Part shown: positions 23,401-34,936 of the stretch, in pieces
Layout of the letters: every line of letters begins with the position of its first letter
Position numbering within the stretch: the stretch's first letter is position 1
DNA from: Phycomyces blakesleeanus NRRL 1555(-)
Lineage: Eukaryota; Mucoromycota; Mucoromycetes; Mucorales; Phycomycetaceae
DNA length: 64,000 bases
Assembly: GCF_001638985.1 (NCBI RefSeq)
Contig: NW_017265137.1
Span: 957,054-1,021,053 of the forward strand
Direction: 5' to 3'
The notes under the pieces: generated by a model
What the model was told of the DNA's origin: nothing
Databases searched by the model: none
The model's input: the letters and a program-made list of their open reading frames with translations, nothing else
Translations under genes and position numbers: made by a program

Positions 23401-26400
23401 GGCTATCAAACCTGCAATTGTGGATTGCTGGTTGCTACTAAGATTAAGATTATGGTCGTGGCTATTGTCGTGGTCGTATTGGTGATTTTCTCCGTTGGAT
23501 CCAATGATTTCCATAATGATCTTGATTGCCTTTTCAAAAAACGTCTTTACAGTCTCCCAAAAGATCATAACTACGTCTGGAGAATCGGTAGACTTTGAGT
23601 TTTCGGAGAGAGACACAACGGCCGGAAGTACTCTGTCAAGAGTAAAGTCCACTAATGGATCTGTAATGAGACGCATAATATAAATTGGAGTTTGGATAAA
23701 GCTGATGGGTCGAATCTATTCATTTAATAATAATGATAAAAGTTGAATCCATAAAGAACATAATATCAATGATTAATAAAAGCATACAGAGAGAGAGATA
23801 ATTTATATAAAGAAAAAGGTACGTACCAAAATCAGCAAGCGACCGAGTACATATGGGATCCAAACAGCAACACCAAGACACAAGCTGATCATCAATGACA
23901 TCAATACCGAGTTTTGAATAAGCATCCAAGGGTTTCCACGCATGCCGATTGCCTCTAGAATTCCATCAAGCCCTTCACCCATATCAAATGGTTCATCTTC
24001 CCTTTGAAAATCATCATCATCATCAACCGCAGCAGCGGCAGCGGCAGCGGCGGCATTTCCATTCATATCGTTGTTGAAATTGTTCAGATTGTTCAGATTG
24101 TCCAGATTGTCCAGATTTTCCAGATCGTTCAGATCGTTCAGATCGTTCAAATCGTTCAAATCGTTTAGATCGTTAAGGTTATTCAGGTTATTGAAACGAT
24201 TGAAGCTATTGATGTTATTGAGATTGTTGAGATTGTTGACATGGTTGATATTGTTGCTTCCAAAATCGATCATAACGTTTTCAGGTTGTTGGTTCAGCTC
24301 AGTTCTATGCTGGTTACCAGGCATCCGACCATATATTCTCTGTCGAATAAGCTCAGGTAGCGGGAACCCTTCATCGTCAAACAAATCGCGGTTTCTAAAG
24401 CGATCAATATTCAGTCCTTGATCTCTTTCCCATCCATCATTATCAACAGCACCGCCACCAACGTTGTTGTTGTTGTTGTTGACGTTGCCGTTGCTTGTGT
24501 GACGTAACATGTTTTCAAGTCCTTGAAGATGTCGAGCATTATGTATTCCAAATTGTCTACCAACATTGTTATCATCGTCGTCGTCATCGTGATCATCATC
24601 ATTGGTGTTGCTACTGCTGCTGCTACTGCTGCTGCTGCTGCTACTACTACTGCTGCTGCTAGTACTAGTGCTGGTGTTACTGTTACTGTTACTGTTACTA
24701 TTGATGTTATGGTGTGATCCGTCCGAGAACATGTCATGTTCGCTTACTCCATAGGCTGCTGCTGTGTCTACACTCGCATTGCCACGACTAGATGTGCTGC
24801 TGCTTCCGGGTTGGGTGTCCATGTCGTCAAGGTACTCATAAAAGCGGCTTGGGGGTGGCAGTTGAGATCCACTTGGCCAGTTGTGTCCATTGTAATCCCA
24901 ACGTCCGGCGGTGGTGGATGTGGATGCAGAAGTAGATGTAGATGTAGATGTAGATGTAGTGTGAAGGCCAGAAGACGATTGTCGGCTGGGCTGGACTCCG
25001 CCTGCATTAGCCTTGTGCTCTTGACGCCTGTCTCTCTGGTTGTCTTCTTCGGTTGGATATCCGTGGAGTAAAGGAGATTCTTCACGGATGCTTCTATTGT
25101 CATGCTGTTGGTGTCTTTCGGCGTCATTATCCAATTCAGAATCATATCCAGGGCTACTGTGGCGACTTTGGTTGTTGTTGTTTTGATTATGATGATTAGA
25201 ATTATTGATACTGTTATTAATATTAATGTTGTTGTTACGGTTGCCTGGTGTTCTAAGTTCGTCAAGTTCTGCCCAGATCTGTTGCAATTGAGGTTGAACA
25301 CGATCAATCTGATGTTGATTAAAATGATTTTCTCTATCCCGGGCACGCAATGCATCTACTGCGTCTACTAAGGTTTCGACTGCAAATTGTTGTTGCTGTT
25401 GTTGTTGTTGTTGTTGTTGTTGTTGCTGTTGTTGTTGCTGTTGCTCTTGAAGTAATTGTTGGTGATTTGGAATGTGATCTCTAGGTGGGATTCTGACAGG
25501 TTGCGGAAACTCCATGAGTTGATCAGGCATATCAGGTTCTTCTTCAATAGGCATGTTTTGGATCACCCACTCCCTGAAAAGATAGGCAGTGACAAATACG
25601 ACGACTACAGAGGCAGTAATGATCTGACCCTCGAAGCAATCGGTCCAAAACCCCCTTTTTATACATAATATAATATAATATAATGTAATATAATATAATT
25701 TTTTATGTGTATATATGTATATATGTATATATATATAAAAAAAAAGGATTTTGCCCCGAAAATTAGGGAGCTGTCAGACAACACAATCACAAAAAAAGAA
25801 AAGAGCAAAAAGAAAAGCATGCACGCACAGATGGACAGATGTGCAAATAAATATGGTTCTATTGAACCTTTAATAGCAAAAAGCACGCATCTCTTTTGTT
25901 CCTTTTTCTTGTTTTCTTCTTCTTCTACCCACAAAACTTCTTCCCCCCCTTTTATCTTTTGTCTTTTAATGTAATTTTAAATTTATGCTTATTTTATTTT
26001 ATTTTATTTCATTATTTTAATTTCATTATTCTTATTGACTTTTACCTTTTGTTGAGAAAGCTCCAGGCTGATCCAGGATTAGTAAAGAAGGTCTCGAAAT
26101 TGAATCCAGGAGAAGATGAAGAAGGAGACGTTTCTACAAATGTTGTGTTCTGCTGAGACGGGTGATTTTCGGGCAAATTTCCATTGTTTGGATCATTTGT
26201 GTATCCAATGCGCTCTCCTGTCCAGAAACAGAGTCTCCAGGTCCAGAGAGTAAATAAAGGCAGGACGATCAACCAAACCGTAGTCACGATGAGACCCCGG
26301 AGAAGTGTTTTGATCAGCGAGCCCAGTCGATAAAAGAATTGTCGAAAGAGGACTTTGAGAGGAAGTCGTCTTGGCATGTCTTCTTTGTAGATTGGTGTGA

Positions 26401-27016
26401 ATGTAAACCGATATTCACATAATTCGCAATAGCTATATGATATATGAGTAAATAAATAGATAAATATATGGACATATATATATATATATTTGTATGTATG
26501 TATATATATACAAGTATTAATAAAACAAGACGATCATGAAATGATTAATCAAGTCAAAATTAATTAATAAAATTAATTCAAGTACTGTGTCTTATTATTA
26601 TTGTTAATGGATTTTTAGTAGAGAGGAAACTTACTCTTTTTTACTGTGAGTGAGCCATTCACTAAGACTGTAAATTTATATTGAAATAAAGATTAGTTAA
26701 AAGTTGTCGTGGTTTAGTTAATGTGTCAATGAGAAGAAGAAGAGAGAGAGTAAATCGTGCACTTTATCAAGAATATTTAAATAAATAAATAAATTTATAT
26801 AAATGCACCCACCAGTCTTGATGAATGAATCGAATACTGCCAGAACATTTGCACGGATGAAAGAGTGGATGATCAGGTGTTGATTCACTCCTACATACTC
26901 TACAGATCTCTAATGGATCCAATTAAACAGTGTGGGTGATTAATAAGCTAATTGGGTGTATAATTATAGTTTGCAGGAATGTCTTGTTGGTTATCCTTGC
27001 CTTGCTCATCCTCCAT
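20470..27016 (-). CDS. SSM4: ER membrane E3 ubiquitin ligase, Doa10/Ssm4/MARCH6 family
   Basis: Twelve exons join in frame: 27001-27016, 26813-26909, 26635-26667, 26046-26432, 23827-25654, 22688-23715, 21919-22498, 21754-21823, 21424-21620, 21209-21346, 20785-21007 and 20470-20654, giving 1,593 residues. The N-terminal RING-CH is clear: [24 protein letters not shown] and YCELC (residues about 7-56). Many hydrophobic segments follow, and the end [10 protein letters not shown] is the conserved Doa10 C-terminus. The ligase ubiquitinates misfolded and regulated ER proteins. Exon 5 carries an unusually long low-complexity insert (polyQ, Ser runs and Asn-Leu-Asn-Asp repeats). The first intron needs a GC donor (CAAG|GCAAGG). 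The gene is divergent from the DH-PH RhoGEF. Confidence 0.92.
25382..25450 (-). repeat. polyQ-coding CAA/CAG tract in the Doa10 gene
   Basis: About 22 consecutive Gln codons, mixed CAA and CAG, in exon 5 of the Doa10 gene. It stays in frame with the surrounding exon. Confidence 0.85.
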
Positions 27017-27475
27017 CGCATTTATATAAGATGGGAAAGATCAGTAATGTTGAAGAGGAAGAAGAAGGTAGAAGAAAAACGAGTTCAAAAATTGAAAGAG
27101 AATCCGAGTCACGTGACCGGTTCATTGTCTGACTATACATGAATTTGAAGAGAGACAGAAACAGAGAGAGAGAAAGAGAGAGAAAGAGAGAGAAAGAGAG
27201 ATATTGTCTGTATGCATGTATGTACGCGTGTAATAATGATAATAATAATATATGTTTTCTCCCTTTTAATATATATAAAGCTAAGTATAGGGTATTTTAT
27301 TTATTTTATATACATAAAGTACCTACTTTCTATAATATTTAATATTTAATTTGTGGTTATTAATGTTGCATTTACTAGGTACTTATCAGGTTTGAAATCA
27401 ATATATATATTTTTTTGGTATCTTATCTTATAAAAGAGAAACAAGGTTGTGTGCCTTTGTGTGCCTTTGTGTGCC

Positions 27476-27517
<42 letters not shown>

Positions 27518-28089
27518 TGCTTAGATGATCAAGTATTAACGATCGGATAAACCATATTGTCTGAAGTAGAAGTGTAGTATACGATTATTGTGAGAGGCAT
27601 TTATTTTGAAAAGACAAAACCGATACCAAAGAGTCAAGGAACAACAAAAAAAAACAACAAAAAAAAAAGATCTATAAAATATAATATAAAATAAAATAAA
27701 ATAAAATAAAATATATATAAAGTGTACACAATAGTTGAATCGGAACGCACACACTGCACAGAGAGAAATATAGAGAGATACAAAATACACACAGAATATA
27801 CACAAAGTACACAGATAGAGTACACAGAGACACAGAACGTACCCAGTTTTATGTATTTGCCACACAATTTTTGCAGGAACAATTTGAATTTTTTTTTTTG
27901 AGTTTGTTTTTTTTTAACCAGTGTTACAGTGCCTATTTTATAATATTGCTCTTAAATAATATATAAATAAATATATATATATAAATATATATAAGAATAT
28001 ATGTTTCTCACCTCTTTCACTTCAATAGATATTTATTTATATTTATTTATATATTTATTAATTAGCAACCCTTTATCACCTTTTGGAGA
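27017..28089. promoter_or_regulatory. Shared upstream region of Doa10 and DH-PH RhoGEF genes
   Basis: The two genes start away from each other across this 1.07-kb gap. It includes GA repeats (27162-27200), a GTGCCTTT tandem leading into a TG run (27450-27514), an AAATA tandem at 27670-27712 and ATAT runs. No specific binding site is claimed. Confidence 0.45.
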
Positions 28090-30466
28090 ATGCACTTTTC
28101 TATCGAAAAAGACAACAAAAACGTACCTCGAAGCCCTCCAACTCGCCAAAAGACACACTCTGGACTCAATAGTTTTGTTAGCACTTCGAGCAAAAGTAGT
28201 TACGCCAGCTCTGGGTCAGGTTATCCTAATGGAATAAACCACATCACATCCTTTTCTTCCGGGTCCCACGACAGCAGCCCTTACACATCAAATATACACG
28301 ATATCAACAATTTTCAAGATGATCAATTCGATATTATCGACAGCTTGGATTATGATGATGTAGACGACGGTTTGATAGGTAGGGTGTCCATTTCCCTACC
28401 TTTTCTTCTACTTCTTTATCATTATTTTGCTCTATATAATAAACGATGTTCAAACCATAAAGTAAAAATAATAATAGTAATAGAAAATTAGACCTTTCAT
28501 TATATATATATATATATATTTACATTGCATGGCCATACATTACACACATGCACATATTGCACACAAGAATATATATATATATATATATCAGAATAATAAC
28601 CATAGTAACCATAGTAACAGTAATAAGAATATTATTAATAATAATTATGTAAATTTCCATTCTGTCCTACAGACCACGAACTAGTCCACCAAAAAAGAGA
28701 AGCAATTATCCAACAACTCTTCTTCTCTGAACAAGCCTACCTGGAATCTCTCAACCTCATCAAACGAGTCTTTCTTGATCCACTTCGCAAGGACAGCAAG
28801 AATTCATCGTTTAGTTTTCTGGGAATGAAGAAAATGGTCTGCACAGAGAGAGAGACACGCTGGCTATTTGGAAACTTTGACACAATTTATGATACTCATC
28901 AAAAGATTCACACCATTCTTCAACAAAGGTAACCAAACCTTAAAAACAATTACACAATTATTGACAATTATTATATTATATTTCTGTCTCTCTTTTTTTT
29001 TTGTGTAGAATGGAAATATGGGGACCAACCCAGATATTTTCTGATGTATTCAAGAGTTGGGTAAATATCAATATGTAATTGTCAAGTCTTGAATACCATT
29101 ATTTACCAACTACATAATAATAACCATAGTTACCGTCTCTGGTGAATTATCACGCCTACCTTGACAATTACGATATTGCTGTTACAACCTATGAACGTCT
29201 CATGAGATATCAACCATTCAAGAAGTTTGTAGAGGTAAGAAAAAAATTATATGTATATATGGGTGTAGTGTACAATGTAAGAAGTATATATAAAATAGTT
29301 ATACTAATTTCTTTTTTACTCTATTTTATTTATTTATGTATATATATATCTAGACAGCGCACAAAGATCCATCGCTCAAAGGTGCAACCTTGCTGTCTCT
29401 ACTACAAATCCCCGCGGGTTGTATCAGTCGTTACGCACTACTAATGACCAGACTAGCTGACATGACTTCCCCGATGCACCCTGACTATGCCGGTCTATTG
29501 TCTTGTAAGCGACAAATTATCGGTCTGGCAGAAGAAATCAAAGTCAAGTAAGTTATCAATCTAAAGCCAGAGAATGTAAAAAAAAAATCAAAGAAAAGTG
29601 TAATAATCTATCTGTCTATCTGTAGAGTTCAAGATGCTGATAATGTGGATCAGGTCCTTATGATACACCAAGCGCTTGTCGGTGCTCCTTTTGGCGTAAA
29701 GGCTCAAAGAAGATTGGTGCTTCAGGGTCAACTATCACGCGTGACTATGAATTCAAAGATGGCAGAAGAACGGACCTATCTTTTGTTTTCAGATCTATTG
29801 GCCATTGTGCGGCCAAAACAAGAAACCAAACGGACCGTCCTACAGTACAAGAATCACATCGTTCTCGAACATGCCCAGGTCCGGATACTTTTGCCAGAAG
29901 AAGCCGGTGGAAGAGAGCACTGCATCGAAATAATATCCTCTTTCCAAGGAATAGATACCCTCAACACAACCTACATGGGCTCACCAACTGTATATGTACT
30001 CCAGACCAATGGGCCAATAGAACAGCAAGAATGGTTTACAAAGATACAGATGATTATCAATCGTCTTGATGAGGAAACAAAAGCAAAAAATCGTAAGTCA
30101 CGAGATAGAATGTTAAAAGTAGAAAAAAATCAATATATATATAAGATAAAGCAAGCCAAAGAAGAAGCAGAATACTAAGAATAAGAACAACCAAAAAAGA
30201 AATTAGAGTTATTCCCAGAAAAAAGAAGTAACTCATGATCATAAAAAGTTCAAGCCAAAATACTAATTTTAATATAAATTAATACTCAATACTCAATTAA
30301 TACAACTTCAATAGTTGCCGCAAGTAAAAGGCTAGCGCAAAGTAGATCACCACCCCATTCCGTTCGACGACTAGGAACGACATCTTCAGATGGGTCTTCC
30401 AGAGCTTCAAAAGGAAGTGGCGAAAGCACGAATAGCGGTGGAGAGCGATCAAGCCAAAGACGTTAA
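28090..30466 (+). CDS. Rho guanine-nucleotide exchange factor (DH-PH)
   Basis: Seven exons: 28090-28378, 28673-28928, 29009-29060, 29130-29234, 29354-29547, 29626-30092 and 30315-30466, giving 504 residues. The first 95 residues are Ser- and Asp-rich. A Dbl-homology domain spans about 103-295 and opens with KREAIIQQLFFSEQAYLESL, continuing through SLLQIPAGCISRYALLMTRL. A PH domain follows (about 310-445: RRLVLQGQLSRV, RTYLLFSDLLAIV, WFTKIQMII). The tail is basic and Ser-rich. Such proteins load GTP onto Rho/Cdc42 GTPases at the cell cortex and steer polarity. The exact GTPase target is not inferable. The start is the first in-frame ATG after upstream stops. Confidence 0.87.
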
Positions 30467-30540
30467 GGAAGAAAACAAAACAAGCAAACAAGCGACTTTT
30501 TTTTCTTTGCTTTATAAGTTGCCATAATACCCTACCTCTC

Positions 30541-30643
30541 CACACACCCACACACCCACACACCCACACACACACACGCACACACGCATACACGCATACA
30601 CGCATACACGCATACACGCATACATACATACATACATACATAC
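30541..30643 (+). repeat. CACACC - CGCATACA - CATA compound tandem repeat
   Basis: Tandem blocks of CACACC, then CA, then five CGCATA-type units and six CATA units, with no interruption. Confidence 0.85.
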
Positions 30644-31524
30644 TTAATTTACACTATATCTTTTTTATACATATTTTCTTTATTTGTTTTTGATTTTGTT
30701 ATATACATATATAATTATTATACCATTCCCTCACTTAACCCACGCACACAAGCACACAAGTACACACGAGCACAAACCCACACGAACATATACGCACATA
30801 CGCACAACCTTACGCACACACGTACACGTACACGGTCCTACATTCAAACGTATTCATATACACCGCCAAAATATTAAAAAGTTATATGAAACAACACGTA
30901 AAAAAAAACAAAACAACTTCTTTTATATACACATACTCTTTCATTTGATTGGTCTGTATGTTTTGTTTTCCCAAAAAGAAGCTAGAAAAAAAAGTGAAGT
31001 GATAATTTTCTTATTTGAAATCTTATGCCGCCTTTCTTTTTTTTCTTGGTTTACTGCACTGCACTGTATTGAACTGTATATATCCCAATTATATTCTATC
31101 CTTTTGTATTGTATTTTATTCTTATCGTTCATCATATAAATCCAAGCCTAAAACTAAATGTACACAGCAGTATATGGTGGTAATGACATTGGTAATAGTA
31201 ATAGTTATCTTGAATCTCAAAGCTCATTTATATTTAAGAATGATAGTTAATCAAATATATACTTTATATATAGAAGTTATCTTTGATAAAATGCCTCTTT
31301 TTTCTATTTTTTTCTTTTTGTTCATGGACTTAAATATATACAATTGATTGTGTACATATCTATGAGTGTATAAAAGGTTCATCTATACATCAAAGTGTAA
31401 CCAAAAAGGTAGTGCAAGCGGTGATAGAGTGTAATAACCCGAAGCATCTTCTTCTTACACCTTTTTCACAAACTTTTCGTACACTTTAGAAAAAAATTCG
31501 TACACCCAAAAAAAAAACATCGTA

Positions 31525-31550
31525 TACACCTTTTCTCAAAATGATGTCGC
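31525..31550 (+). repeat. Transposon-end-like sequence shared with 62556-62581
   Basis: The 26-nt sequence begins TACACCTTTT and ends AAAATGATGTCGC. It matches 62556-62581 at 24 of 26 positions in the same orientation. The copy at 62.5 kb lies just outside a degraded transposase, so this may be the end of a related non-autonomous element. Confidence 0.6.
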
Positions 31551-31641
31551 CCAATAAAAATCTAAGTTGTCGCTCAGGTTTCGTTCAAAATTTGCTGTGG
31601 TTTTTTTTTTGCTTCGTTTTTTCTCATTGATCTTGTAAATC

Positions 31642-31941
31642 ATGAATCGCAGAGGTAAGTAGGCTAATCACTTAAAAAAAATTGCTTATTTACACCATTT
31701 TTTAGTTTTAAATATTATTCAAAATTTGGATTTTATCAATCTTATTACTCAATCGGTTTTGAACGAGGATAACCGCAATCTCGTACTTACATCAACGGAA
31801 TTATTAGCTAATGATTTTCATTCGATTCTTTATTTAGAGGTGTTATCTAATGGAAAAGGCGTGACTGCTAAAAATAAAGATTGGACAAACCCAGTAAAAA
31901 ACAAAGCACTCCAGCAGCAGTTGTGGAAACTTATCAATTGA
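31642..31941 (+). CDS. Small orphan protein, 82 aa, one intron
   Basis: Exons 31642-31654 and 31706-31941 are joined across a 51-bp intron with good signals (GAG|GTAAGT and TTTTTTAG). The product starts MNRRVLNIIQNLDFINL and ends LQQQLWKLIN. It is Leu/Asn-rich with no membrane helix and no family I recognise. It lies 90 bp inside the transposon-end-like repeat, so it may be cargo of, or a remnant inside, a non-autonomous element. Codon use is AT-rich, unlike the housekeeping genes nearby. It could also be chance coding; only the intron and the 77-codon open frame support it. Confidence 0.4.
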
Positions 31942-33649
31942 TGAGAACATCATACTGTGTCAAATATAAGAAAAATAAATCTTCATAAATTTCAATCTTT
32001 TTTTTAAAAATAAAATCGACCTTTAAAGATCGAATAAATTTATTACATATACAATAGACACTCCTGGCTACCCTATACCTTGATTTGAGAGCGAGATAAT
32101 AAACTTGATTTTGAGAAAATATTGAATGGAAAATGTAAGTGGAAAATTAAAGTCCTTAATTTTCCACTTACATTTTCCATTAAATCGCATCAACCGAGAA
32201 AAACGTATAAGAATCATTGGAAATCAAATAGCCGTTTAAAGTAAAAATGGATAAAAAATTCAATTTTCCACTAGATAACACCTCCTCTATTATTATAATT
32301 ATAATACTAATACCAATAATGGGTATTTGTACTTTTTTTTTGTTTGTATGGAGCTGTGACAGGCTCAGATTTATTAAAGTTCTCTGAATGAGATATTTGT
32401 ACTTAACAATCTATTTACTTTACCCTTGTCTTGCACAACAGTTGATATATATCTTTAGTTGTGATCTTTACCAAATATAAAAGTCGTAACACACAAACCA
32501 CCATCAAAGCACACGTTCACGCTCACGCACACACTCACACAGACACAGGCGCCCTTTTTTGTTGTTGGTTAGATACACACACACACACACACAAATATCT
32601 CGGTCTTTCTCTCTCGTTCCCTTTCTTTAGATCCTTCCTTCGATCCCTTTTATTCTCTCGCTCCTTTTCTCCGTAGGGTACTACCGTGGATACATGTATA
32701 TATATTATATTTATTATTTTAAAATCAAATGTATTACAGAAAATGTCATTTATTCTACCTTTTTTTTTATAAAAAAAACAAGCAACAACCATTAATGAAA
32801 GAAAGAAAGCTGAAAAGATAAAAATAAAATAAAATGATATTTTACCAGCATGTTCACACACGAATGATAAATGTACGAGTATACTTTGGCTGACCGTGAG
32901 AGAATTGTGATGAGTCAACTATTATAAATCACTACTATTTTCTATTCTATCAAATATACAAAATGTATTAAATGGTTCAATTAATTAGTTGTCCAAGATC
33001 CATTGGTTTGTTCCTGAAATAGGCAAATAAAATATATTCACCATACACTGTGAGTAAACTAGCCAGATTTTATTTTTATTTATTTTTTTGCTTCCTTTAA
33101 TTAACCTTTCTAACCTCGTGTGTCATGCTAATAATAATCACAGCCATATTAATAACAACCGTAACCGTAACCGCAACCATACACATTTATATATTTATAT
33201 TGTGTACAGTAAAACCAATGTCAACTATCGGCCGTTAAAAGCATTAGCGGACTAAAGTATTGTTATAAGACCGCTGTTCTGAAATTAAATAATTGTCGTA
33301 GCTTAAGTTTCCAAAATTCTGTATTTTTAAATATTAAAATAGCGATTTCTTTTTACACCTCCTCTAATAGTAAAAGATACACTAAGAATACAAAAAAAAA
33401 AGTAAAAGATACAGTGCTATTACCATCAAACACGTACAGAATTAAAATAAGGCTGAAACATAGATTATATTTGCGTGTGTGTAGAGATATTATTTAGAGG
33501 CTTCTTGTTAGTTTTTTAAATTCTGTTATTGGATTATTATTTTGTATTAAACGAATCTAACTTGCTGTCCATCTCAAATGATTATTTGTGTATGTACCAG
33601 TTCAATTGTATTATTGTGACAATCAGTTTCTGACCACAAACGTTCTTCT

Positions 33650-33680
<31 letters not shown>

Positions 33681-34936
33681 TGGTGTAAAGTTTAGAGTAA
33701 AAAGGATATAACAGTTTAAGTAAGGCTACATTCAGCATAAAATGTACTAATGTTTTTTTTTTGACTTGGGAAATGAAGGTATGGCTCAAAATTATTGATA
33801 GCTTGAAACGATTGACTACCAAGACTTTTGGTAGATTTTTTTTCAAAAATACTGTTTATATTATAGATTATCAAAAGTTCATTGGTTTGTATTTTATTAG
33901 TTAGGATAGCAGCTATTATATTAAGTATCCAGTTGATAAGCATTCTATACATGTCAAGGCACTCACAATGAGAAACGTTTTTCTTTAAACACCCGTTAAA
34001 AGTTGTCAAAAAAGAAGATAAAAAGAAAGTAGTATTCTTTTTTTTTGTTGTTTAATTTTATTAATCGAATTCAACATGTAATGTACATTTTCATCAAACA
34101 ATGCTCATTCTAATACAACAAGACTTGATTATTACCCATAATTCAATCTTTAGAGAGATTCACTACGAAAGGCGGTCGTAATAGTCTAATGAGAGTGTCA
34201 CTTTAATGTTGGTGCAATGGACAAGGATTATGTGCCAATTAAAAGCCCAATTCTCAAAATAATCTAACATATCTCGTAAGCCTCTTAAAACTATAATGAG
34301 TGAAATGAAGGTCATTCTTAAAAATGTCAATGCAAACGTTGTCATGCAACAATATTAGTAGATTATTGAAATTAGATTTGGCTCATGTCTGACAGGAAGT
34401 ATGCAAAACAAATACCAAGCTGTGATCGATGCCAGAGGAGGTAAATGCTAAAAAAATTGTAATATATATATATACATCATCTTATCCCTGAAGCCTTAGG
34501 GATTTGTCTTTAAACTATTGTTGAACAGTTGAATGCTAAAGATATGCTCTGACTTCCCTCTCATAAGTTTTTAACCTCAGAAGAGGAAACGTTTCTCTTT
34601 TTTTTTAGCACAACTGTATAAATAAGCTCAGTGTACAAGGCACGCTCAGTGCTTTGAACTGTAGCAGACCAATGAATACAAAAGAAAATCAGTGCGCAAG
34701 GCCTAGAAAAATCCGCAATAAAATATCTTCACTTGCATAAGTAAGCTGCTGTGTATGTGTGTATTTTTTTTATTGATTTTGAGAAATTCCAATTGGCCAA
34801 TAGAATTATTTCATTTTGTGTTCTATACCTTTTTTTTATTTTTTATATATTTTTGTTAAAGAAAGAAAGAAAGAAAGAAAAAACTCAATTTGTGCTTTAG
34901 TAACCAAATTTATATACTGCAAAGTCGCTATTCATA
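31942..34936. other. Accessory island, no confident gene
   Basis: This 3-kb interval holds a perfect palindrome (32125-32181), CACA and CTTT repeats (32510-32660) and a CAGTAAAACC sequence at about 33208 that resembles a pogo-type transposon end but has no partner. Two unsupported minus-strand ORFs lie at 33716-34009 and 34163-34345. The last 500 bp are presumably the promoter of the orphan gene at 34937. Confidence 0.45.
32125..32181. repeat. Perfect 26-bp palindrome with 5-nt spacer
   Basis: Arms 32125-32150 (AATGGAAAATGTAAGTGG...) and 32156-32181 are exact reverse complements, separated by AGTCC. Related TTTTCCACT sequence recurs at about 32263-32271. It would form a strong hairpin as RNA or a cruciform in DNA. 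Confidence 0.9.

Larger units (their letters stand above)
30467..31641. other. Intergenic region with CA-rich minisatellite
   Basis: Holds the 3' region of the RhoGEF gene and a CACACC/CGCATA repeat at 30541-30643. A second, degenerate ACGCACA-rich block lies at 30740-30840. No gene is seen until the transposon-end repeat at 31525. Confidence 0.5.

Noticed and set aside
33205..33240. TA-CAGTAAAACC, resembling a pogo-type transposon end
   Set aside because: No inverted partner (GGTTTTACTG) was found within several kb.
33574..34345. Minus-strand ORFs of 60-97 codons
   Set aside because: No family pattern, no splice continuity between them, and AT-rich composition typical of chance ORFs.
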